From: a bacterium HR36
GTDB taxonomy: Bacteria; Planctomycetota; Planctomycetia; Gemmatales; HRBIN36
NCBI GenBank assembly: GCA_002898995.1
Contig: BEIM01000110.1
Location: forward strand, 1-9,273
DNA length: 9,273 nt
Reading direction: 5' to 3'
The position numbers and the translations under genes were made by a program. The stretch's first letter is position 1; each line of letters begins with the position of its first letter. This document shows, in pieces, positions 1-6,221 of this stretch. The notes beneath the pieces are model-generated. The model had not been told where the DNA came from. It ran no database searches and worked only from the letters and a program-made list of their open reading frames with translations.

Positions 1-1
1 T

Positions 2-619
2 AGGGTGGCCCCGCCGAATTACCTGGCGGCTAACATCGAAGTGCTTTTCTGCCCCAGCGCCCGGGCCAAGTCGCAAAGCCCCCTAAACAACCGTGCTAAT
101 ATTGGTCATTACCTAGGCCTGACCAATTACGCCGGAGTCGAAGGTTCCAACTGGTGCGGTTCCTGGTGGGGTTCCGACCCGCCTTATAACCAGAACAATG
201 TTGATCCGCTTACCGGCGATTGCAACGGTATCGACCGCGGTAACGGTATCTTTTACCGATTGGATATTTACTATGAAACTAAGCTGCCGATTACGGATAT
301 CCTGGATGGGACGAGCAACACGTTGATGATCGGGGAGCAAATTCCCGACCTGGACGTGCACGCTGGGGGCTGGTGCTACTCCAACCATACGACGAAGACT
401 TGCTGGTTGCCGCCTAATTACCGCATGGAAGGGCAGAATCCCGGGCCGGCTCCTTGGAGTTGGCCGAGCGTGTACTCGTTCCGTAGTCGGCATCCCGGAG
501 GAACCCAATTCGTAATGGCGGATTCGAGTATTCGCTTTGTCCGAGCCACGGTGGACTTGAACATCTACCGAGCCGCAGCTACTAAGCGAGGCGGCGAAGC
601 GGTGCAATTGCCGAACTAA
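2..619 (+). CDS. DUF1559 domain protein, C-terminal part (5' end outside window)
   Basis: About 205 C-terminal residues of a DUF1559 protein, a family greatly expanded in planctomycetes. Members usually begin with a type IV prepilin-like N-terminal helix and are thought to be pseudopilin-like surface or periplasmic proteins of unknown exact role. Visible family marks are VLFCPSA near the start, TNYAGVEG, GIFYRLD, the strongly conserved ITDILDGTSNTLMIGEQ block, and the closing FRSRHPGGTQFVMADSSIRFV block followed by a GGE near the C-terminus. The frame is open to base 2, and the GTG at 5 lies inside the domain, so it is not taken as the start; the prepilin N-terminus lies to the left of the window. 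One oddity: the family's H-x9-DG signature reads H-x9-DS here (His codon 491-493, Asp 521-523, Ser 524-526). The gene is convergent with moaA. Family assignment is confident; molecular function is not known. Confidence 0.9.
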   Translation, partial: RVAPPNYLAANIEVLFCPSARAKSQSPLNNRANIGHYLGLTNYAGVEGSNWCGSWWGSDPPYNQNNVDPLTGDCNGIDRGNGIFYRLDIYYETKLPITDILDGTSNTLMIGEQIPDLDVHAGGWCYSNHTTKTCWLPPNYRMEGQNPGPAPWSWPSVYSFRSRHPGGTQFVMADSSIRFVRATVDLNIYRAAATKRGGEAVQLPN

Positions 620-655
620 TTTGGCAGAGATTCAGGTGAGCCCGACGGAATGCAT

Positions 656-686
656 GGTGCCGCGCACGCGTATGTCCGCGGCCACC
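656..686. terminator. Imperfect hairpin between convergent genes, possible terminator
   Basis: The left arm 656-664 (GGTGCCGCG) pairs with the right arm 677-686 (CGCGGCCACC): nine base pairs with one bulged C at 683 and a 12-nt loop that contains ACGCGT. It sits 36 bases past the DUF1559 stop and about 50 bases past the moaA stop on the opposite strand, where a shared terminator would be expected. No T-run follows on either strand, so it is not a canonical intrinsic terminator. Confidence 0.35.
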
Positions 687-723
687 CACAAACTATGTAC
701 ATCACTCGCACCGCAGCTGCAGA

Positions 724-744
724 GCGGCTCGTGGTTTCAGCCGC
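724..744 (-). terminator. Small stem-loop overlapping the moaA stop codon
   Basis: GCGGCT at 724-729 and AGCCGC at 739-744 form a perfect 6-bp stem around a 9-nt loop. The stem covers the final glycine codons and the TGA of moaA. It may protect the mRNA 3' end or assist termination, but it lacks a T-run and could be chance in GC-rich DNA. Confidence 0.2.
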
Positions 745-1789
745 CGATGGTGTGCATGGTGCGTGCGGGCTTAAGGAAGCGCGCGGTGTTAATCTGATGG
801 CCTTCCCATTTCGCCCAGACACAACGGCGCACCGCCAGGACGATGTCCTTGTCGTTCGCGCCGCCGCGGAGCAGTGATTTGACGTCTGTTTCTTCGAGGG
901 CGAAGAGACAGTGGCGGAGCTTGCCGTCTGCCGTCAATCGTAGCCGATTGCAGTGATGGCAGAAGGGCCGGGAAATGCTGGCGATAATGCCGACCCGGCC
1001 GCCGTCCGGATACTCCCACTCCTGAGCGGGCGCAGTCCCATCACCTACCGGTACAGGGCGGAGCGGTCCGAAAGCACGTGCTAATTGCTGCAAAATTTCC
1101 TCGGCAAAATACACCTTGCTGCGCTCCCAGTGGTCGGCACCGATCGGCATGTACTCGATGAAGCGCAGCTCCAGGTCGTTTTCGCGGGCGAAGCGTGCCA
1201 GCGGCACTACTTCCTCTTCGGTAATGCCGCGGATGCTCACGGCGTTTAATTTGATGGGGCGAAAGCCGAGTTGCCTGGCGACGCGAATCCCCTCCAGCAC
1301 CCGCTCCAGGCCCTGACGGCGTGTCAACTGGCGGAACACTTCGGGACGCAACGTATCTAGACTGATATTGAGCCGACGCAATCCCGCCCGGTACAACCGC
1401 TCGGCTTGTTCAGCGAGCAGGATACCGTTGGTCGTCAGGCTGAGGTCGGTAATGCCCGGGATGGCGCAAAGCATCGCTACCAGCTTATCCAGATCGCGAC
1501 GCACTAACGGCTCGCCACCCGTTAGGCGGATCTTGTTCACCCCTAACGGCACCAGCAAGCGAACGAAGCGGACGATCTCTTCAAAACTGAGCAGTTCCTG
1601 GCGATCCAGGAAAACCACGTCCTCGGCCATGCAGTAGGTGCAGCGGAGATTGCAGCGGTCGGTAACGCTGACGCGCAGATTGGTGTGAAGTCGGCCAAAA
1701 GTATCTACGAGTGGCCCACAAGTGGGCATCGTCTCCAGGGATGCGGGGGCGGGGAAAAGCGGGATGCGCAGGGACATAACGGAGCTCAC
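737..1789 (-). CDS. moaA: GTP 3',8-cyclase MoaA (radical SAM, molybdenum cofactor step 1)
   Basis: A 350-residue cytosolic radical-SAM enzyme that, with MoaC, converts GTP to cyclic pyranopterin monophosphate. The N-terminal cluster motif CNLRCTYC (C46, C50, C53) binds the SAM-cleaving 4Fe-4S cluster; LTGGEPLVRRDL follows near residue 89; LSLTTNG and LNISLDTL lie in the barrel. The second, substrate-binding cluster is supplied by CHHCNRLRLTADGKLRHC (C277, C280, C294). The protein ends in IGG, the C-terminal Gly-Gly that MoaA needs for activity, so it looks intact and of normal length. I chose the GTG at 1787-1789 because it overlaps the moaE TGA as GTGA and has AGGTGA just upstream (1793-1798). 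An ATG at residue 5 (1775-1777) is the alternative. It is the last gene of the run. The partner moaC is not in the window. Confidence 0.97.
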   Translation of the reverse strand: MSSVMSLRIPLFPAPASLETMPTCGPLVDTFGRLHTNLRVSVTDRCNLRCTYCMAEDVVFLDRQELLSFEEIVRFVRLLVPLGVNKIRLTGGEPLVRRDLDKLVAMLCAIPGITDLSLTTNGILLAEQAERLYRAGLRRLNISLDTLRPEVFRQLTRRQGLERVLEGIRVARQLGFRPIKLNAVSIRGITEEEVVPLARFARENDLELRFIEYMPIGADHWERSKVYFAEEILQQLARAFGPLRPVPVGDGTAPAQEWEYPDGGRVGIIASISRPFCHHCNRLRLTADGKLRHCLFALEETDVKSLLRGGANDKDIVLAVRRCVWAKWEGHQINTARFLKPARTMHTIGG

Positions 1790-2256
1790 GTATCACCTGT
1801 GGCGCCGACGTCCGCTTCTTTTGCGGGGAGGGTGGCGCGCACGGTGCCATCGGGATGAATCCACTGGCTCGAACCATCGGCCCAATGTTCCTTTTTCCAG
1901 ATGGGCACGATCTGTTTGATGCGTTCGATGGCGTGGCGCGCGGCGAGGAAGGCGTCATGCCGATGCGGGGCACTGACCACGACCGCGACACTGATCTCGC
2001 CCGGCTCCAGCCAGCCCAGCCGATGCACCAACACCGCTTCGGTTAGGTTCCAGCGCTGCCGCATTTCGGCCTCAATGGCGGCGAGGCTTTTTTCAGCCAG
2101 TGGCGCGTAGGCTTCGTATTCCAGGGCCCGCGTTACCTGCTCGCCGGTAATCTCGCGGACCGTGCCCAGGAACACCACCACTGCGCCGGCAGCACGCGCA
2201 CGTACCGTTTCGACCAGAGCAGAATAGTCAATCGGCTCGCGTTGTAAGCGAGTCAC
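1786..2256 (-). CDS. moaE: Molybdopterin synthase catalytic subunit MoaE
   Basis: A 156-residue large subunit of molybdopterin synthase. Two MoaE and two MoaD chains add dithiolene sulfurs to cyclic pyranopterin monophosphate. Family blocks in order: GAVVVFLGTVRE (about 24-35), LEYEAYAPLAEKSLAAI (45-61), VLVHRLGWLEPGEISVAVVV (76-94), the SAPHRHDAF block (95-103) and VPIWKKEHW (117-125). The last block contains the lysine pair (121-122) that corresponds to the catalytic lysine region of E. coli MoaE. The GTG start (2254-2256) lies only 2 nt after the moaD stop and is preceded by a strong GGAGG. The stop overlaps the moaA start by 4 nt, pointing to coupled translation of E and A. The roughly 30-residue tail after the lysine pair keeps the usual W-x-DG-x-xW pattern, then ends in a polar stretch with no recognised function. 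Confidence 0.97.
   Translation of the reverse strand: MTRLQREPIDYSALVETVRARAAGAVVVFLGTVREITGEQVTRALEYEAYAPLAEKSLAAIEAEMRQRWNLTEAVLVHRLGWLEPGEISVAVVVSAPHRHDAFLAARHAIERIKQIVPIWKKEHWADGSSQWIHPDGTVRATLPAKEADVGATGDT
1793..1798 (-). promoter_or_regulatory. Ribosome binding site supporting the GTG start of moaA
   Basis: On the minus strand AGGTGA lies 3 nt before the GTG at 1789, inside the last codons of moaE. The spacing is short if all six bases pair, and 5 nt if only AGGTG does. The ATG at 1777 has no comparably good purine run, so this site favours the GTG start. Confidence 0.5.
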
Positions 2257-2267
2257 CGTTAGCCTCC
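2257..2267 (-). promoter_or_regulatory. moaE ribosome binding site encoded in the moaD Gly-Gly codons
   Basis: The minus strand reads GGAGGCTAACG then the GTG start of moaE. GGAGG is 6 nt from the start codon, an ideal Shine-Dalgarno distance. These bases are also the GGA GGC codons for MoaD's essential C-terminal Gly-Gly, followed by its TAA. One element therefore serves both the sulfur-carrier tail and initiation of the partner subunit. Confidence 0.75.
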
Positions 2268-2504
2268 GCTTACTGGCGGTAAAACGGCCACAGTCGCCCC
2301 TTCAGGAATCACCGTTTCCTCTGCAGCCAGGGTGTCCTGCACCGCCCATTGGCAGCGGGGCAGAAAGTCCGCTAGCGCAGGCAAGCACTGGGTCAATTCT
2401 CGTTGCAAGTCGCGGATCGTGATACTGGCGGGAATTTCCAAAGTGATTGCCTCCAGGCCAGCCAATTCTCGGGCGCGGGCGAAGAAGAGCACTTTCACAG
2501 TCAT
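2259..2504 (-). CDS. moaD: Molybdopterin synthase sulfur-carrier subunit MoaD
   Basis: An 81-residue ubiquitin-fold sulfur carrier. Its C-terminal Gly-Gly (80-81) is adenylated by a MoeB-type enzyme and turned into a thiocarboxylate, which donates sulfur inside the MoaE complex. The sequence starts MTVKVLFFARARELAG, a typical MoaD first strand and helix, and ends VAVLPPVSGG, matching the family's tail exactly with nothing after Gly-Gly. Length is normal. The ATG (2502-2504) is 5 nt after the stop of the oxidoreductase; no strong Shine-Dalgarno is visible before it, so translation may depend on ribosomes finishing the upstream gene. The adjoining moaE supports the assignment over other ubiquitin-like carriers such as ThiS. 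Confidence 0.94.
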   Translation of the reverse strand: MTVKVLFFARARELAGLEAITLEIPASITIRDLQRELTQCLPALADFLPRCQWAVQDTLAAEETVIPEGATVAVLPPVSGG

Positions 2505-2509
2505 GGCGT

Positions 2510-5500
2510 TTACAAAATGCGCGGGCCCAGGGGACGCCGCAGACGCGCTGCCAATTCGGGCAGAAGATTCGCCGCCAGCGCCAGATATTGTACCGGATGG
2601 AGCGAGCGTTTGCCGGCCACATCTTCCATTTGCAATCGGCAGGAGCTACACTCGCTGGAACCGAAGTGGATCGCGGGCTGGGCCAAGCGTTCGAGCATCG
2701 GGCGGCCGGCAGCCAAGGAATCGGCATAATTGCGTTCACTTAGACCGAACGGCCCGGCCATGCCCGAACAGCTCACATCGAGCACGTGCACATGCAGGTG
2801 CGGGATCAGCTGCAGCAGTTGCGGCCCGTGGATGCCTAGACCCAGGGCCTTGACATGGCAAGGGACGTGATGGCCAATATTGAGCGGCAGTGCCTGCCAA
2901 CGCTGCCGAGGCAATCGGCCTTCCTGGTGCAGGTCCCACAAATACGCCGATAGCTCCCGTGTTTGCCTGGCAACCACTGCCGTGTCGGGGTCGTCGAGGA
3001 GATTGGCCAGGTCCACGCGGAACAGAACGGCGGAAGTCGGCTCACAACATACTATGTCGAAGCCCTCACGGGCCAGGTCGCCCAAAACCTGCAAGTTGCG
3101 TCGCGCCAGGCGGCGCGCGGTCTCCACATCGCCGCACGCCAGGGCGGCCATGCCGCAATTCACTTGTCCTGCGGGAACGAAGACCCGCACCCCCGCTTGC
3201 TGCAACACCAGCACTGCTGCTAAGGGCAACGTCGTGTCCACGTAGTTCCCGTAAAAATCTACGAACAAAGCTACACGGCGGTCGTGGCCTGCTCGGCGCG
3301 GTCGCCGGGTCCAGCCCTGTTGCTCGGCCAGACGCAGAAACGGCAGCCGCGCCAATCGGGGCAAGCGTCGCTGCCGCGCCAGACCGAACCAGCGCCACAA
3401 CAGCCAGCGGAACCACCGGGTGCCCAGACCGGCGTTGATCAGCCAGGCGAATCGGCTGATGGCACTGGCCAGACCTTCCAGTCGCGCCAGCGCCCACTGA
3501 TCCAGCGGCAGGCCATTCTCCGCTACGTGTTGGGCCTTGGCTTCAAGCATCAGCTTGGGAATATCCACGCGTGCCGGGCACTCGTGCGCACACATCTTGC
3601 AATTGATGCACAGATCGGCCACCGCGCGTACCGCATCCGCCCCCAGCAGCTCCACGGGCAGCGTGCCATCCAAAAGCGAGCGCATCAGATTGGCTTTGGC
3701 ACGGGGCGTGGCCGACTCCTCATGCCGCACACGGAACAAGGGGCACATCCGCCGCCGCGGGTCTTCCGTCCGACACGCCGCACACCCGTTGCACAGCTGG
3801 ATCGTGCTGGGCAAATCCTCGTGCGGCCAACGCAAAGACCAGCGCCCCGCCGGCAACGAAGCCGCGCTTGCCCCTTCGCCGTTCCCGCCGCCTTGTGTTG
3901 GCCTAACGCCTGAAGTCAGGGTCAGGCGATAACGTGGTCGGCAATCTTTGCGGAGCGAACGGGCTAACGACTCATCCACCTCTACGAGTTTGCCAGGGTT
4001 CAGAATGCCGCGGGGATCGAATAGCCGTTTGACATCGCGGAACACCTCGGTCAGGCGGCCAAACTGCTGCTTGACATACGGGGATCGCGCCAGGCCCACG
4101 GCATGCTGGGCGCTGATCGTGCCTCCCAGTTGCCAGACCCGTTCGTAAACCGCCTCCGCCAGCTCGCGCAAGCGGTCAAATTCCCCAGTTCGTCGCCAGT
4201 CCACCAGGGGCCGTGTGTGTACCATCCCCGCTCCCGCATGCACCAGAAACGCCGCCGTCATCTCCCGCTGCTGCAAGAGCTCTTGGACGCGGACGAGAAA
4301 CTCCGGCAAATGTTCCACGGGCACCGCGATGTCTTCAATATAAGGCGTCGGCTGGGCGGGACCCGGTAACGCATGGAGCAAAGGGAGGGCGGCATGACGC
4401 AGTTGCCAGTACCAGTCTACTTCCCCGGGCTCTTCTGCCAAGCGAACGCCGAGGACTTTGGCGAGTTCGTGTGCCTTGCGTTGCCAGGCGCGGGCTTGCT
4501 GGATCGCGCCCGGGCCCTCGCTCGCAAACTCGATCAGCAACACCGCTTCCGCTTCCCCACCCACCACGCGCTGCAACTCTGGATGCGCGGTCAGGGTCAA
4601 CGACAACAAGCGCCGATCCACTAGTTCGCAGGCCGACGGTCCGAAAGTTAAACTCGCTGCCGCCGCCGCTGCTGCCGCTTCCACACTACTGAACGCCACC
4701 AATACCATCGCCCGTTCTGCTGGCAACGGCACGCTGCGCAACGTCGCCTCCGTTATCAAGGCCAGCGTCCCCTCCGAACCTACGATCAATCCTGCTAAGT
4801 CCACGCCCTCAGGGCGTACCAACTCCGTCAACGCATAGCCGCCGCGGTTGAAACGGGTTCGCGGCCAGCACGTGTGCAGCAATTCCTCATGTTCGCGCAC
4901 CAGTCGCACCACCTGACCCACCAGGGCTTGCTTGCGACTGCTGGCTTCCCCGTCCGCTTCGTTTATGCCTTGCCCGCTGGACGGGCGCGCTTCTGCCGGG
5001 GGCGGGGTGCCTTTCGCCGCGCTCACCATTCCAGTCTCGGCCGTCACCGTCGCCTCAGCGTTGCCTGGCTCTGCCCGGCCGCACTCCTCTATCGTCCCGT
5101 CATCCCACACACACCGCAACCGCTCCACATACTGCCGCATATAGCCATACCGAATCGCCCGCGCACCGCTGGCGTTATTGGCGAGCATGCCCCCGATCGT
5201 GCACTGGGCCGCGCTCGCCGTGTCTATCGCTAGCTGTCTTCCCTGCTCCTGGAGCCGCTCTTGGAGTTGCTGGTAAACGACGCCCGGCTGCACCCGCACC
5301 GTTTCCTCGTTCACCTCTACAATGCCTCGGAAATACTTGCTGAAATCGAGCACAATTCCTGGGGTGAGCGACTCGCCAGCTAGGCCCGAGCCCCCGCCCC
5401 GCGCCGCTATCGGCACGCCGTGTTCCCGGGCGTAACGCACCACCTGCTGTACGTCCTCCTCGTTTGCCGGCACCACTACCGCCAGCGGCATCACTTGGAA

Positions 5501-5635
5501 AATGCTCGCGTCCGTGCTATACAGAGCGCGCCACACCTCATCCGTCCACACCTCCCCACGCAGTTCCCCTCGCAGATCTTCCGCGATCCGCTCCGCTGTC
5601 ACACTCACGCTCGCCTTCCCCCGATCCGCCTGCAC
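2510..5635 (-). CDS. FAD-linked oxidase / Fe-S fusion protein, YdiJ-like D-2-hydroxyacid dehydrogenase
   Basis: A 1041-residue fusion of a GlcD/D-LDH-type flavoprotein and a GlcF-type Fe-S protein, the layout of E. coli YdiJ (D-2-hydroxyglutarate dehydrogenase, about 1018 residues). The PCMH-type FAD domain spans about 45-300, with VPANEEDVQQVVRYA, the FAD-binding ARGGGSGLAGES (78-89) and IVGSEGTLALITEATL. The FAD-linked oxidase C-terminal domain spans about 300-550, with HAGAGMVHTRP near 466-476 and LFDPRGILNPGKL. Ferredoxin-like cysteines follow: C615/C618/C621/C631 and C676/C679/C682/C686-Pro. Two CCG-type domains occupy about 790-1010, with PCH (926), CSGMAG (956) and SSECSSC (993-999). 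It likely oxidises a D-2-hydroxyacid (2-hydroxyglutarate, lactate or glycolate) and sends electrons to a carrier; the substrate cannot be told from sequence. The GTG at 5635 is used; GTG at 5608 has a better purine run (GGGGGAAGG) and may be the true start. It heads the run with moaDEA. Confidence 0.9.
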   Translation of the reverse strand: MQADRGKASVSVTAERIAEDLRGELRGEVWTDEVWRALYSTDASIFQVMPLAVVVPANEEDVQQVVRYAREHGVPIAARGGGSGLAGESLTPGIVLDFSKYFRGIVEVNEETVRVQPGVVYQQLQERLQEQGRQLAIDTASAAQCTIGGMLANNASGARAIRYGYMRQYVERLRCVWDDGTIEECGRAEPGNAEATVTAETGMVSAAKGTPPPAEARPSSGQGINEADGEASSRKQALVGQVVRLVREHEELLHTCWPRTRFNRGGYALTELVRPEGVDLAGLIVGSEGTLALITEATLRSVPLPAERAMVLVAFSSVEAAAAAAAASLTFGPSACELVDRRLLSLTLTAHPELQRVVGGEAEAVLLIEFASEGPGAIQQARAWQRKAHELAKVLGVRLAEEPGEVDWYWQLRHAALPLLHALPGPAQPTPYIEDIAVPVEHLPEFLVRVQELLQQREMTAAFLVHAGAGMVHTRPLVDWRRTGEFDRLRELAEAVYERVWQLGGTISAQHAVGLARSPYVKQQFGRLTEVFRDVKRLFDPRGILNPGKLVEVDESLARSLRKDCRPRYRLTLTSGVRPTQGGGNGEGASAASLPAGRWSLRWPHEDLPSTIQLCNGCAACRTEDPRRRMCPLFRVRHEESATPRAKANLMRSLLDGTLPVELLGADAVRAVADLCINCKMCAHECPARVDIPKLMLEAKAQHVAENGLPLDQWALARLEGLASAISRFAWLINAGLGTRWFRWLLWRWFGLARQRRLPRLARLPFLRLAEQQGWTRRPRRAGHDRRVALFVDFYGNYVDTTLPLAAVLVLQQAGVRVFVPAGQVNCGMAALACGDVETARRLARRNLQVLGDLAREGFDIVCCEPTSAVLFRVDLANLLDDPDTAVVARQTRELSAYLWDLHQEGRLPRQRWQALPLNIGHHVPCHVKALGLGIHGPQLLQLIPHLHVHVLDVSCSGMAGPFGLSERNYADSLAAGRPMLERLAQPAIHFGSSECSSCRLQMEDVAGKRSLHPVQYLALAANLLPELAARLRRPLGPRIL

Positions 5636-5714
5636 CCCAGACCTTCGTCCATAACCCCCAATCCGTTTCGCCGCTTCCTATCCGCATATTGTAGTGGGAA
5701 ACCGGAACTATCGT

Positions 5715-5735
5715 GGACGCCGGCGCTCGGCGTCC
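5715..5735. repeat. Perfect 8-bp stem-loop upstream of the operon
   Basis: GGACGCCG (5715-5722) and CGGCGTCC (5728-5735) are perfect inverted repeats around a GCGCT loop. The element lies about 80 bases upstream of the oxidoreductase GTG start and just upstream of the candidate TACAAT. It could be an operator-like palindrome, an mRNA leader structure or a terminator stem. No T-run follows on either strand. Confidence 0.4.
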
Positions 5736-6121
5736 CGGGCAAGTATAGCGCGCGTAACCCACCCGCCGTGTTTCGGGGCAACCTTTTCCCGTCCGCCGTG
5801 TGGTGGGCAGCCGCTACGCTGGCGCGTTGGCGCTTACCCGATCGCAGCCAGCGATTCCGCAGCCGGCGGTCGCGGGCCAACGCCACCTTTTCACCCCTCG
5901 CGCCTGTTACCGCAGGCGCCGCTCCAGAACCCTTTACGTTAGCGCTCCACAGTCACGCCACGCCACTTCCCACCAGCCCGACAGATGGCTGGTTCACTTC
6001 CCGCAACGGTGGATGTCGCATGCCGGCACGTTGCTCGCCGCAAGAGCCGTCGGCACAAGCACGGCTAACTTTTCGCAGGCCCTCTCCTGGATCCGTGCCG
6101 TGTCAGTCAATCACCCGCACA

Positions 6122-6150
6122 GCCGTTACAGAATCGGCAGCTGTGACGGC
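6122..6150. terminator. 10-bp stem-loop downstream of the GspK-like gene
   Basis: GCCGTTACAG (6122-6131) pairs with CTGTGACGGC (6141-6150) along ten positions with one G-T wobble; the loop is 9 nt. It lies about 70 bases past the stop of the large minus-strand gene, a plausible transcription end or mRNA-stabilising structure. There is no T-tract on the minus-strand exit side, so intrinsic termination is uncertain. Confidence 0.4.
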
Positions 6151-6221
6151 CGGTTCCCGCCAGTGTGCCGCCCGGTCAATTCACGCCGGCACCGCCACTC
6201 CGACAACGCCACGCCTCGCCT

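Larger units (their letters stand above)
5636..6221. other. Intergenic region without a convincing gene: operon leader and downstream region of the GspK-like gene
   Basis: About 590 GC-rich bases between two minus-strand genes. It must hold the 3' end of the large gene at 6222 and the promoter of the oxidoreductase-moaDEA operon. I see two good stem-loops (listed separately). A possible minus-strand -10 box, TACAAT at 5688-5693, lies about 53 bases before the GTG at 5635, but no convincing -35 is 16-18 bases further out, so the promoter call is weak. Open frames here are rich in Arg, Pro, Ser, Thr and His with no recognisable motif and look like chance. No tRNA, riboswitch or mobile element was recognised. 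Confidence 0.6.

Noticed and set aside
5..7. GTG at 5 as the start of the DUF1559 protein
   Set aside because: It falls inside the conserved domain, which should have a longer N-terminal part with a prepilin helix; the frame is open to the window edge.
1581..1991. 136-codon minus-strand frame spanning the moaE/moaA junction
   Set aside because: It overlaps two clearly recognised genes in another frame on the same strand and shows no motif of its own.
3284..3913. 209-codon plus-strand open frame
   Set aside because: It lies entirely antisense to the Fe-S half of the oxidoreductase, whose cysteine motifs are intact; the plus-strand product is low-complexity with no domain.
5688..5693. TACAAT as a confident sigma-70 promoter for the operon
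   Set aside because: No matching -35 hexamer is found 16-18 bases upstream on the minus strand, and A/T-rich hexamers occur by chance; kept only as a weak remark.
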